A stretch of 64,000 nt of DNA from Hymenobacter sp. YIM 151500-1. GTDB taxonomy: Bacteria > Bacteroidota > Bacteroidia > Cytophagales > Hymenobacteraceae. The stretch covers positions 3,802,001 to 3,866,000 of the forward strand of contig NZ_CP110139.1 in NCBI RefSeq assembly GCF_025979885.1, read 5' to 3'. Numbering within the stretch: the stretch's first letter is position 1; every line of letters starts with the position of its first letter. Position numbers and translations under genes: made by a program. Positions 40,150 to 49,539 of the stretch are shown here, piece after piece. The notes under the pieces are model-generated. The model did not search any database, had not been told where the DNA came from, and saw only the letters and a program-made list of their open reading frames with translations.

Positions 40150-43100
40150 ATGAGAACATTCTTTTCCCGGATTGCACTTTTCTTGCAGGAGCCCCGGCGC
40201 AGACGCTGGGCAGCGGGCGTGCTGCTGTGGGCCGGCATCGGTTCCGGAGCCCAGGCCCAGCAGTGGGAAGCCCTGCCCTGGACCAACCCCAACCAGCTCA
40301 ACGCGGGCGTGCGGCCCGGCGGCGAGGGCGGGCAGTGGCCCCAGGCCGTAGCCTCGGACGGCACCGACGGCAAGTTTCTGCTCTTCGGCACCGATGTGGG
40401 CGGTATCTGGCGCAGCCTGAACGGCGGGGCCAAGTGGGAGCCCTGCAACGTGGGCTACACCCCGCGCGGCAACGCAGGCTTCGCCATCGACCCCAACAAC
40501 GCCAAATACGCCCTGGCCGTGGGCGCCAACTCCTCGGCCTGGAACTGGCACGGCGTGTACCTGACGTCCAACAAGGCCGCCAGCTGGCGCAGCGTGCTCC
40601 CGCAGAACTACACCGGCTACCGCTGGTTTGTGGACGGCATAACCTACGACCGGAGCAGCCTGTCGGGTGGGCGCAGCCAGGTAGCCTACTACTCCAGCCC
40701 GGCCGGGGGGCTGTTCAAGTCCACCAACGGGGGCGAGAACTGGAGCCAGATCAACGCTGACCTGGGCTACAGCCACGTCAAGACCCACCCGACCAACGGC
40801 ACGGTGTACATTGGCAACAGCACGGGCTTCTACCGCAGCACCAACGGCGGGGGGCAGTTCACCCGAACGTTCACGGGCAACGTGCAAAGCATCGACGTGA
40901 GCCCCAACGCCCCCAATGTGGTGTGGATGAGCCTGGAAACCGGCCTGTACAAGTCCGTGGATTCCGGCCAGAGCTTCGCCAAAATCACCACCAACGGCCT
41001 GCCCACCAACACGCTGCGGTGGGTGAAGGTGAGCCCGGCCAACGCGCAGCGCATAATAATCTGGTGGCAAAACCCGAGCAACGAGTACGACCGGGTGCGC
41101 TACCGCTCCCTCGACGGAGGCCTGAACTGGACCGCCGCCACCATCGACAACAGCCTGGCCACGCTGCCCTTCAACTCCCGGCAGGTGGTGTCGGCCTGGC
41201 ACCCCGCCAACGACAACATCATCACGTCGGTGGGCGGCGACTGGATTACGCAGAGCACCGATGCCGGCGCCACCTACCGCTGGGCCTCCAACGGGCAAAC
41301 GGCCGTATTTGTGGGCGGGCTGTTCAACTTCAACCAGCAGGATGCCAATAAGCTCCTGCTCGTGACGCAGGACTACAACGGCGCCTTCACCACCGACGGC
41401 GGCAGCACCTGGAACTACCGCGACATCTCGGGCCGCGGCTGGGGCGGCTTCTGCTACGGCGGCTACATGGCCTCGTCGAGCGTGCTGTACTACGGCGACA
41501 CCGAGTGCTGGGACTGCCCGCGCACTCTGCGCATCTCCCGCGACGGCGGCACCACCTGGACCAACACCGGCATCATCCTGGGCGACCGGCGCAACAAGCC
41601 CAACGTCTCCTTCGGCGACCCCACCGATACCAACGTGCTGTTTGCCTTCGACCACCGCAGCGCCGACGGCGGCCTGACCTGGACCAAGATGACGGGCTGC
41701 GACGCCGTGTTTACGGCCAGCGCCGGCACCGGCCGGGCCCTGTACGGGCGCAACGGCAAAGACCTGGTGCGCTCCACCACCAAAGGCGCCTCCTGGCAGG
41801 TACTGTTCACCTTCGCCAACGACATTCAGGACGTGGCCTACGACCACGTGCGCAACTACGTGTACGTGGTGGAGGCCGACCGCCTGCACCGCTGGAACGG
41901 CTCGGCCCTGACCACGCTTAACACCCCCGTAGACCCCGACCCGGTGGCCTACCACCGGATTCGCACCGTGGCCGTGGACCCCGTGGACCCGGCCGTGGTG
42001 TACGCCGGCACTTCCAAGGACATTGCGGCCAGCTCCGTGTCGGTGGTGCGCTCGGTGGATGCCGGCGCCACCTGGACGTCGCTGACCCCGACCAGCCCGC
42101 TGAGCGGCAACACCGTGGACGGGGGCCGCGAGGCCACGTGCATTCGGGTGCACCCCGACACGCGCTATGCCTACGTGGCCACCAGCTGCTACGGCATGTG
42201 GCGCATCGGGCCTCCCGGCTCCTCGGGCACGGCCCTGCGCCAGCCCGAAAACCCCGCCAGCACGGCCGCCGGGCTCGACTTCCGCTACTACGAAGGCTCC
42301 TGGAACAACCTGCCGGACTTCGGGGCCCTGACGGCGGTGAAAACCGGCACGGTAACCACGCCGAGCCTGGCCCCGCGTACCCGCGACGACAACTTCGGCT
42401 TCCGCTACACGGGCTTCATCCAGGTGCCCACCGACGGGCAGTACACCTTCTACACCACCTCCGACGACGGTTCGCGCCTGTACATTGGCTCCCAGCTGGT
42501 GGTGGACAACGACGGCCTGCACGGAGCGCAGGAACGCCGGGGTTTCATTGGCCTGAAAGCCGGCAAGCACGCCGTTACGGTTACGTTCTTTGAAAAAACC
42601 GGCGGACAAGTACTGGACGTGAGCTACGCAGGACCGGGCCTGAGCAAGCAGGCGGTGCCCGCAGCGGCCTGGTTCCGGGCTGCTACCCCGGCCGGCCCGG
42701 CCAACGGCACCTACACCCTGGCGCCCGAGTGCACGCCGGGCGAGCGGCTCGACGTGCCCAACAGCAACACCACGCCCGGCACGCCGCCCCAGATCTGGCC
42801 CGACAACGGTGCTAACGCCGAGAAATGGGTGGTGGAAAAACAATCCAGTGGCTACTACCGCATCACCTCCGCCCTCGACGCCAACCGGGTGCTGGAAGTA
42901 GCCGGCAGCGCCCCGGCCGAGCGCACCGACATCTGGATCAATGGCTGGAACGGCACCGACGGGCAGCTCTGGAACATCGTGCCCACCCACGGCGACTACT
43001 ACCGCCTGGTGCCCAAGTCGGCGCCGGGCCTGGCCCTGGACGTGGAGGGCGGCGACCCGGACAAGAACACGCCCGGCTGCAACATCTGGCTGTGGACCAT

Positions 43101-43452
43101 CAACAACCTGTCCCCGCAGAACTGGAAGTTTATTCCGACAACCGTCAACAGCAGCCGGCCGGCGCCGGCTAGCGGCGAGGCAGCTGCCGCGGCCCCGGCC
43201 GTGGTGTACCCCAGCCCCGCCGCCGACCAGGTGACGGTGCACTTTGCCCTGCCGCAAGCCGCGGCGGTGCGGCTGGTAGTTACCGACGCCTTGGGCCGGG
43301 CGGTGCTCACGCGGCCCGTGGCCGGGCAGGCAGGCGCCAACCGCGTGAAGCTGAGCACAGGCCAGCTGGCCGAAGGCCTCTACCAGGTGCAGGGGCACGT
43401 GCCGGGCCAGTCCCGCCCTGCCTTCCGCGCCAAGCTTGTGCTGGCTCGCTAA
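40150..43452 (+). CDS. Secreted sortilin/BNR-type propeller with PA14, CBM13 and T9SS domains
   Basis: 1100 residues. Signal peptide to ~36. Residues ~38-690 form a beta-propeller of the sortilin/BNR type with many Asp-box-like turns (STNGGENWSQI, TDGGSTWNYRD, SRDGGTTWTNT, SVDAGATWTSL); GH74 xyloglucanases share this look, but the catalytic Asp pair could not be placed by eye. A PA14 domain (~692-845: FRYTGFIQVPTDGQYTFYTTSDDGSRLYI) follows, then a ricin-type CBM13 (~852-1000: QLWNIVP, QNWKF) and a T9SS sorting domain (~1015-1100: VVYPSPAADQV). First large gene of the cluster, starting ~570 bases after the candidate sigma-54 promoter. Likely a cell-surface polysaccharide-binding or cleaving protein. 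Confidence 0.85.
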   Translation: MRTFFSRIALFLQEPRRRRWAAGVLLWAGIGSGAQAQQWEALPWTNPNQLNAGVRPGGEGGQWPQAVASDGTDGKFLLFGTDVGGIWRSLNGGAKWEPCNVGYTPRGNAGFAIDPNNAKYALAVGANSSAWNWHGVYLTSNKAASWRSVLPQNYTGYRWFVDGITYDRSSLSGGRSQVAYYSSPAGGLFKSTNGGENWSQINADLGYSHVKTHPTNGTVYIGNSTGFYRSTNGGGQFTRTFTGNVQSIDVSPNAPNVVWMSLETGLYKSVDSGQSFAKITTNGLPTNTLRWVKVSPANAQRIIIWWQNPSNEYDRVRYRSLDGGLNWTAATIDNSLATLPFNSRQVVSAWHPANDNIITSVGGDWITQSTDAGATYRWASNGQTAVFVGGLFNFNQQDANKLLLVTQDYNGAFTTDGGSTWNYRDISGRGWGGFCYGGYMASSSVLYYGDTECWDCPRTLRISRDGGTTWTNTGIILGDRRNKPNVSFGDPTDTNVLFAFDHRSADGGLTWTKMTGCDAVFTASAGTGRALYGRNGKDLVRSTTKGASWQVLFTFANDIQDVAYDHVRNYVYVVEADRLHRWNGSALTTLNTPVDPDPVAYHRIRTVAVDPVDPAVVYAGTSKDIAASSVSVVRSVDAGATWTSLTPTSPLSGNTVDGGREATCIRVHPDTRYAYVATSCYGMWRIGPPGSSGTALRQPENPASTAAGLDFRYYEGSWNNLPDFGALTAVKTGTVTTPSLAPRTRDDNFGFRYTGFIQVPTDGQYTFYTTSDDGSRLYIGSQLVVDNDGLHGAQERRGFIGLKAGKHAVTVTFFEKTGGQVLDVSYAGPGLSKQAVPAAAWFRAATPAGPANGTYTLAPECTPGERLDVPNSNTTPGTPPQIWPDNGANAEKWVVEKQSSGYYRITSALDANRVLEVAGSAPAERTDIWINGWNGTDGQLWNIVPTHGDYYRLVPKSAPGLALDVEGGDPDKNTPGCNIWLWTINNLSPQNWKFIPTTVNSSRPAPASGEAAAAAPAVVYPSPAADQVTVHFALPQAAAVRLVVTDALGRAVLTRPVAGQAGANRVKLSTGQLAEGLYQVQGHVPGQSRPAFRAKLVLAR

Positions 43453-43460
43453 ATGCCCGC

Positions 43461-43490
43461 AGCCGGGGCGGCACGTGCGCCGTCCCGGCT
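43461..43490 (+). terminator. Strong hairpin between cluster genes, no T-run
   Basis: AGCCGGGGCGGCAC pairs with GTGCGCCGTCCCGGCT with almost no loop (one mismatch). It lies 8 bases after the stop of the propeller gene. It may end or pause transcription or protect the mRNA 3' end. Confidence 0.5.
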
Positions 43491-43590
43491 ACAGGCGTGC
43501 CGGTGGCCGGCTATAGCCACACACAGAAACCTGGCAGCGTGCCGCACGCGCCGGGCTCTGATCTGCTCCTCACCCTTCTCCTTTCCGTAC

Positions 43591-46518
43591 ATGCTATTTT
43601 CTTTCCCCTCTCTCCGGGCGGGCAGTTGGCCGCCGTGGCCAGTGCTGGGCGCCGCCGCGCTGCTACTTTCGGCCGAAGCCGCCGCCCAGCCCTCGGCCGA
43701 AAGCCTGCCCATCGGCGCCCAGAGCGTCAGCTACCCCGTGCCTACCGCTGGCGAAGTGCGCTACGTGAAGCCCGACGGCGACAACAGCGCCGACGGCAAA
43801 ACCCTGGCCACGGCCTGGCGCACCCTGGGCAAAGCCATTACCAGCGCCCCCGACGGGGCCACCGTAGTTTTCAAAGGCGGCACCTACCGCGCCAGCAGTG
43901 AAGGCGTGGGCATGGACCGCCGCCTCATCCTCCAGCCCTACCTCAACGACGTAGTGTGGTTTAAGGGCAGCGTGACCATTCCCGCGGCCGAGTGGAAAAC
44001 CGATGGCAGCACCCGGTGGGTGAAAAACAACTGGACCTACCAGCTGCCCCGCGACCCTGACGGGGCCAGCATCGACCAGGCCAATGCCCCGCTGGCCGGC
44101 TACACCGACATGGTGTACCTCAACGGCAACCGGCTCGTGCAGGTAGCCACCAAGGCGGAAGTCGGGCCGGGCAAGTTCTACGTCGATTACGGCACCCAGC
44201 AGCTCTACCTTGGCGACAACCCCAGCGGCAAGACGGTAGAGGCCACGGCCTACAAGCGGGGAATGTCGGTGGTGAAAAACCCGGCCAACTCGTTTGACCC
44301 CAGTGGCAGCGTGGTGCGGGGGCTGGGCTTTGCCCACTTCGCCGAAGCCGGCCTGGGCATCGGCGACCAGGACGTGACGGTGGAGGACTGCACCTTCGCC
44401 TGGAACGGGCAAAACGGCCTGGTCTTCTTCGGGCAAAACAACCCCTCGGGCGCCGTGCTGCGCTACAACCGCTTTGCCTACAACGGCATGGCGGGTGCTT
44501 CGGGCGGCCGGGCCAACAACGCGCTGGTGGCCCACAACCGCTTCGACCACAACAATGTGGAGAACTTCAACCGGTTTTGGTCGGCGGCGGGCTTCAAGCT
44601 GACTACTTCCGACAACGTGGTGCTCCGCGACAACGTGGCGGAAGACAACAACTCGACCGGCTTCTGGCTGGACGTGGACTGCCGCAACGCCACCATCATC
44701 CGCAACACGGCCCGGCGCAATACGGCCTTTGGCATCTTCTTCGAGGTGTCGCGCGGGGCGCTGATTGCCTCCAACCTGAGCGTGGGCAACAGCACGGGCA
44801 TTGCCGTAAGCAACTCGCGCGACGCCCGCCTGTACAACAACACCCTGGTCAGCAACGGGCGGGCCCTGCTCGTGAACGAAGGCGACCGGACGCCCTCGGC
44901 CGCCGAAAAAGCCCGCGGCGCCGACTACCGCACCCGCGGCACGGTGCTCAAGAACAACCTGATTGCCAAAGTCACCGGCTCCACGGCCGTTATTGAGTCG
45001 TACCGCCCTTGCTCCGACACGGCGCAGGCCCTGGTAACGGCCATGGATTTCAACGCCTACTACCGCACGGCGGCAAACCAGCCGGCTAAGTTTGCTCACA
45101 ACTGGGTGCTGGCCGGCTCCAGCCAGGGCTGCTTTAAGTTTCCGCTCACGCTGCAGCAGTTTCAGGAGCTGACCGGCCTGGAGCGCAACGGCCTGGCCAT
45201 TGACGGCGGGCCCGGCGAGCCATTCCTCGTAAATGCCGCCGCCGACGGCACGGGCAACTACCGCCTCAAGCCGGGCAGCCTGGCCTACCGCCGCGGCGAG
45301 CCGCTGCCCGCCGGCGTGGCCGCCGCCCTGGGCGTGCCGGCCGGCGTGGCCGTGGACCTGGGCTACCTGTTTGACGCGGGCAGCTACGGCAACAACGTGC
45401 CCACTGTCACGAGCATTACCCTCATCAACGCCGACACCGACCAGCCCATTGCCGCCTTCAATCCGCTGGGCGACGGAGCCACGCTCAACCTGGCCAAGCT
45501 ACCCACCCGCCGCCTCAGCATCCGGGCCAATACTACCCCCGCCGACATCGGCAGCGTCCGTTTCGGCCTGGACGGCAACGCCAACTTCCGCGTCGAGAAC
45601 AGCGTGCCCTACGCCCTGGCCGGCGACAACCCCGGCCCCGACTACGGCGCCTGGACGCCCAGCCTGGGCCCGCACACGCTGACCGTAACGCCCTACAGCC
45701 AGGCCGGCGCCAGTGGTACGGCCGGGCCGGCGCGCACCTTCACGTTCACGGTGGTAGAAAGCCTAGTCGACAATCCGGGCTTTGAAGCGGGCGGCCAGGC
45801 CACCGGCAACCCGGCCGGCTGGTCTACCACCTCGGCCGGCGGCCACACCAACGCCGACTACACCCAGGCCGGCACGCCCCACGGCGGCAGGTTCCACGCC
45901 GTGCACTTCAAGAACACGGCCTACGACGTGTACACCAGCCAGCTGATTGAGAACCTGCCCGATGGGCTGTACACCTTCCGGGCCTGGGTGCGCGTGGCCG
46001 GCGGCTACACCGGCAGCCGCTTGCAGGTGGAAAACCACGGCGGCAGCACCCTCACCAAGACGCTGCCCTCCACCAACTGGCAGTGGGCCCAGGTAAGCCT
46101 GCCCAACATCAACGTGACCAGCGGCCGGGCCCGCATCGGGTTCTACACCGTGGCCGGTGCCAGCCAGGGCATTCAGTTCGACGATGTGGAGTTTGTGCGC
46201 CAGCCCGGAGCCTCAACCCCGGCCGCCCGGCAAAGCGCCGGGCAGGCCACTTCGGAGGCCGGCGCTGCGGAGGTGGTCTTCTACCCCGTTCCCGTCGTGG
46301 ACAAGCTCACCATCGACCTGCCCGGAGCGAAAGGGGAGGAGCTGGTGGAAGTGGTGGTAACGACTACGCTCGGCCAGCAGGTGCTGGCCCGCACCTTGCC
46401 GCTCAACGGTGCCCGCACGCTTGTCCTGGACCTGGGCCACCTGAGCAACGGCATCTACACCGTCACGGTGCTGCGGGGCGGGCTGCGCCGCGTGGTGCAG
46501 GTTCCAGTGGCTCACTGA
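43591..46518 (+). CDS. Secreted right-handed beta-helix protein (pectate-lyase-like) with CBM and T9SS domain
   Basis: 975 residues from ATG 43591 (MLFSFPSLRAGSWPPW); earlier in-frame codons overlap the hairpin. The DUF1565-like opening is RYVKPDGDNSADGKTLATAW..FKGGTYR, then a parallel beta-helix (~45-640) with repeats such as VTVEDCTFAWNGQNGL, ALVAHNRFDHNNVENF, ATIIRNTARRNTAFGI and ARLYNNTLVSNG. The fold belongs to polysaccharide lyases and GH28/NosD-like proteins; the catalytic residues were not placed. An Ig-like segment (~640-720), a CBM-like jelly roll (~725-880: NPGFEAGG... FDDVEFVR) and the sorting domain (~897-975: FYPVPVVDKLTIDL) follow. Confidence 0.85.
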   Translation: MLFSFPSLRAGSWPPWPVLGAAALLLSAEAAAQPSAESLPIGAQSVSYPVPTAGEVRYVKPDGDNSADGKTLATAWRTLGKAITSAPDGATVVFKGGTYRASSEGVGMDRRLILQPYLNDVVWFKGSVTIPAAEWKTDGSTRWVKNNWTYQLPRDPDGASIDQANAPLAGYTDMVYLNGNRLVQVATKAEVGPGKFYVDYGTQQLYLGDNPSGKTVEATAYKRGMSVVKNPANSFDPSGSVVRGLGFAHFAEAGLGIGDQDVTVEDCTFAWNGQNGLVFFGQNNPSGAVLRYNRFAYNGMAGASGGRANNALVAHNRFDHNNVENFNRFWSAAGFKLTTSDNVVLRDNVAEDNNSTGFWLDVDCRNATIIRNTARRNTAFGIFFEVSRGALIASNLSVGNSTGIAVSNSRDARLYNNTLVSNGRALLVNEGDRTPSAAEKARGADYRTRGTVLKNNLIAKVTGSTAVIESYRPCSDTAQALVTAMDFNAYYRTAANQPAKFAHNWVLAGSSQGCFKFPLTLQQFQELTGLERNGLAIDGGPGEPFLVNAAADGTGNYRLKPGSLAYRRGEPLPAGVAAALGVPAGVAVDLGYLFDAGSYGNNVPTVTSITLINADTDQPIAAFNPLGDGATLNLAKLPTRRLSIRANTTPADIGSVRFGLDGNANFRVENSVPYALAGDNPGPDYGAWTPSLGPHTLTVTPYSQAGASGTAGPARTFTFTVVESLVDNPGFEAGGQATGNPAGWSTTSAGGHTNADYTQAGTPHGGRFHAVHFKNTAYDVYTSQLIENLPDGLYTFRAWVRVAGGYTGSRLQVENHGGSTLTKTLPSTNWQWAQVSLPNINVTSGRARIGFYTVAGASQGIQFDDVEFVRQPGASTPAARQSAGQATSEAGAAEVVFYPVPVVDKLTIDLPGAKGEELVEVVVTTTLGQQVLARTLPLNGARTLVLDLGHLSNGIYTVTVLRGGLRRVVQVPVAH

Positions 46519-46699
46519 CGGCGGGAGTACAGAACAGGCCATCCGCCACTAGCCTCACGGTAGACCTCGGCCCACCTGGGCCAGCGCAATACAGCCCCGC
46601 GCAAACCAAAAACAGCCGGCTTACCCGAGCCACCCTGAACACTCCGCACCGGTTCCAATAGGCCACCTCGGAAAACACCCGGCAGCAAACCACTGCCGC

Positions 46700-46751
46700 C
46701 CGGCAAGTGAGCCGGCGCCAGCCGCGTGCTCGGCGCTGGCTCACTTGCCGG
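46700..46751. terminator. Intergenic hairpin in cluster, no T-run
   Basis: CCGGCAAGTGAGCC pairs with GGCTCACTTGCCGG, with an inner GGCGCCAGCCG / CGGCGCTGG stem. A T8 run occurs 50 bases later (46801). It lies between the beta-helix gene and the next ATG (46830). Confidence 0.55.
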
Positions 46752-46829
46752 CCGCAGGCGGGCGGTTTGGCCACCAGCCGGCCAGGGCGTGGGGTAGACT
46801 CTTTTTTTTCAGTTCTAAAAATCAACTTC

Positions 46830-49472
46830 ATGGCACATACCCTTTTACTCACTACCGCGGCCCTGCCCGGAGCACTGCACCGCTACGTACGCGGGCTGGC
46901 CTTGGCAGCAGGGCTGCTCCTAAGCTCAGCGGCTCACGCCCAGGAGCAGGCCCGCCCCGCCGACGCCCTGGCCGGGTCCATGGGCATTGGCGGCCGCCTC
47001 GACTGGGCCACCAACGAGGGCAACTTCCACCACGTCAGCGCCGCCATCCGCGGCGTGGGCTTCCGCTACGTGCGCGTGGGCGCCCTACCCGAATGTACGG
47101 GGTGCGACTCACGCGCCCAGTACTACCAAAACCTGCGCGACCTGGCCGACCAGGGCAATATCAAGTTCTGCGCCGTGGTGGACCGCTGGACCTCGCGCGA
47201 GGCGCTGGAAAACTTTCTGCAAGAGATGGGGCCGCGCGTCTACGCCCTGGAGGGCCAGAACGAAGCCTTCCACTTTGGGGAAGGCTTTGCCTACGCCAAC
47301 TCCCTGGAGCTGCAACAGATGATTTGGTCGGTGGCCAAAGCCAACGGCCGCAACTTGCAGATGTATTCCTGGAGCCTGGGCGGCGACGCCGGCAACTACG
47401 ACACCATGCCCAGCACCGACGCCTACTGCGACGCCGGCACCATCCACCCCTACCACTGGTTCGGCGACTACACCCGGGGCTACAACTCGGCCAAGGCCAG
47501 CGCCAGCCTGCACCAGGCCTGGCGCGCCGAGCGAAACGCCGACGGCAGCTGGTCGCACTACAAACGCTCGGGCTTCATCAGCGCCATCCGCAACAAGATG
47601 ATCAGCCCCAGCAAGCCCGTGGTGGCCACCGAGGTGGGCTGGGCTACGATTAGCCTCACCGACCCGGCCGTTTCGACCAGTGCCCGCCTGCGCTTTGCCC
47701 CGCGCGTGTTCCTGGAAACCTTCAACGCCGGCATCATCCGCACGTTCTACTACAACATCTACGAAACCCAGGGCCGGGGCTACAGCCTGACCACGGGCCC
47801 GAACACCTCCACGCTCAACGACGCCGGGCTGGCCGTGAAAAACCTACTGGCCCTGACCGCCGATCCGGGCGCCTCCTTCACGCCCGGCTCCCTGAACTAC
47901 TCCCTGAGCACGGCCAGCGGCATGGCCACCCAGGACGACCAGGAAGTTACCACCACCGAGATTCACCACACCCTGCTGCAAAAGCGCAACGGTAAGTTTC
48001 AGCTGATTTTGTGGGTGGATGCCAACTCCCACGACGGTGCCGTGGCCGACCAGAGCGTGACGGTGACCTTGAACGGGCTGACGGCCAGCAGCGTGGCCAC
48101 CTACCGCCCGGTGCAGGGCACCAGCGTGGTGCAGACGTTTGCCAACACCGCCAGCTTCACCGTGGCCGTGCCCGACCACCCGCTCATTGTGGAGATTACG
48201 CCAGCCAGCTCGGGCGGCAACCCCAGCCCGGTACAGGCAGCGTACGGAGGCACCGCGCGCACCCTGCCGGGCACCATTCAGGCCGAGGACTACGACACGG
48301 GCGGCCAAGGCGTGGCCTATAGCGACTCGGACGGCGGCAACAACGGTGGCGCCTACCGCGCCGCCGAAGCCGTGGACCTGCAAGCCACCACCGACGCGGG
48401 TGGGGGCCAGAACGTGGGCTGGACCGCGGATGGCGAGTGGCTGGAGTACACGGTGAACGTGGCCACGGCCGGCGTCTACGACGTGAAGCTGCGCCTGGCC
48501 TCGCCCAGCGCGGGCAAGCAGCTGCGCGTGAAAGTGGGCACCACCACCCTGGGCACGGCGACGGTGCCGAACACCAGCACGTGGCAGACGTGGCAAACGG
48601 TAACCCTGCCGGGAGTCAGTCTGAGTGCCGGCAACAGCCAGGTGCTGCGCCTGGAAATTATTGGCGGCTCGTTCAACCTGAACTGGGTGCAGTTTGAGAG
48701 CAAGGGGCTGGCCGATGGCGTGTACACGCTGACGCCGGCGTGTGGGCCAGATGTACGCCTGGACGTGAGCAACGGCCTCATGGCTGATGGCACCGACGTG
48801 CGCACCTGGACGGTGAACCAGCACCCGGCGCAAGAGTGGCTGGTGCAGAAGCAGCCCGACGGCACCTACCGTCTTTCCTCGGCCATCAACAATAACTACG
48901 TGCTGGATGTGCGCGCGGGCAGCGCCAGCTCGGGCAACGGCACCGAGGTAGAGCTCTACCACTGGAACGGCGGGGCCAACCAGCGGTGGCTGTTGAACGA
49001 CGTGGGCAATGGCTACTTTGAGCTGGTGCCGCAATCTACGCCGGGCTACGCCCTGGATGTGGAAGGCGCCAGCAGTAGCCCGACCAATGCGTGGCTGTAC
49101 CAGCAGTACAAAAACACCGCCCAGCAGTGGCGCCTCACGCCCGTAACTAGCAGCCGCCGGACAGCCGCCACCGCTGCGGCCGGAGCCCACAAGCCCACGG
49201 CCGAGCCAGGCACGGCAAGCCAAGCGGCCAGCTTCTGGGTGTTTCCTAACCCCAACCACGGCAAAGCCACCGTGTCGTTGACGGCCGAAAAAGACCAGCG
49301 TGCCACCGTGTACCTGCACAACGCGCAGGGGCTGGTGAGCTTGTTCAGCGTGCAGGCCAAAGCCGGCCTGACCGAGTGGGCGGTGCCCACGACGCTGGCC
49401 CCAGGTACCTACTTCTGCAAAACCAAGCTCGACGGCAAAGACGTGAGCTTCACCCTGCAAGTGCAGCCGTAG
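46830..49472 (+). CDS. Secreted clan-A glycoside hydrolase with CBM6, CBM13 and T9SS domains
   Basis: 880 residues from ATG 46830. Signal peptide ends at SSAAHAQ. Residues ~45-400 look like a (beta/alpha)8 barrel: GFRYVRVGALPEC, then LEGQNEAFHFGEG (candidate acid/base Glu ~145), IHPYHWFGD and VVATEVGWATI (candidate nucleophile Glu ~267), an arrangement seen in GH39/GH5/GH30-type enzymes. Family is not certain. CBM6 (~480-625: GTIQAEDYDTGGQGVAYSD... NWVQFE), ricin-type CBM13 (~627-790, with QEWLVQ, QRWLLN, QQWRLT) and T9SS domain (~803-880: WVFPNPNHGKATVSL). Acts on a plant or algal glycan outside the cell (inferred). Confidence 0.85.
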   Translation: MAHTLLLTTAALPGALHRYVRGLALAAGLLLSSAAHAQEQARPADALAGSMGIGGRLDWATNEGNFHHVSAAIRGVGFRYVRVGALPECTGCDSRAQYYQNLRDLADQGNIKFCAVVDRWTSREALENFLQEMGPRVYALEGQNEAFHFGEGFAYANSLELQQMIWSVAKANGRNLQMYSWSLGGDAGNYDTMPSTDAYCDAGTIHPYHWFGDYTRGYNSAKASASLHQAWRAERNADGSWSHYKRSGFISAIRNKMISPSKPVVATEVGWATISLTDPAVSTSARLRFAPRVFLETFNAGIIRTFYYNIYETQGRGYSLTTGPNTSTLNDAGLAVKNLLALTADPGASFTPGSLNYSLSTASGMATQDDQEVTTTEIHHTLLQKRNGKFQLILWVDANSHDGAVADQSVTVTLNGLTASSVATYRPVQGTSVVQTFANTASFTVAVPDHPLIVEITPASSGGNPSPVQAAYGGTARTLPGTIQAEDYDTGGQGVAYSDSDGGNNGGAYRAAEAVDLQATTDAGGGQNVGWTADGEWLEYTVNVATAGVYDVKLRLASPSAGKQLRVKVGTTTLGTATVPNTSTWQTWQTVTLPGVSLSAGNSQVLRLEIIGGSFNLNWVQFESKGLADGVYTLTPACGPDVRLDVSNGLMADGTDVRTWTVNQHPAQEWLVQKQPDGTYRLSSAINNNYVLDVRAGSASSGNGTEVELYHWNGGANQRWLLNDVGNGYFELVPQSTPGYALDVEGASSSPTNAWLYQQYKNTAQQWRLTPVTSSRRTAATAAAGAHKPTAEPGTASQAASFWVFPNPNHGKATVSLTAEKDQRATVYLHNAQGLVSLFSVQAKAGLTEWAVPTTLAPGTYFCKTKLDGKDVSFTLQVQP

Positions 49473-49539
49473 CAAGTAGCTGGCTCCGAGGTATTCATCT
49501 GTTTTTTAAGCTGTTGAACTTCTTCTAATCGGTCTTGCT

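Noticed and set aside
40108..43398. A 1096-codon open frame antisense to the propeller gene
   Set aside because: It mirrors the sense gene's codon pattern; long antisense frames are expected at this GC content, and the translation (Gly/Val/His-rich, no domain) has no signal or motif. The same applies to long antisense frames opposite 32605-34035, 36756-38924, 43663-45099, 47844-49475, 53616-55142, 56183-58114 and 58601-59929.
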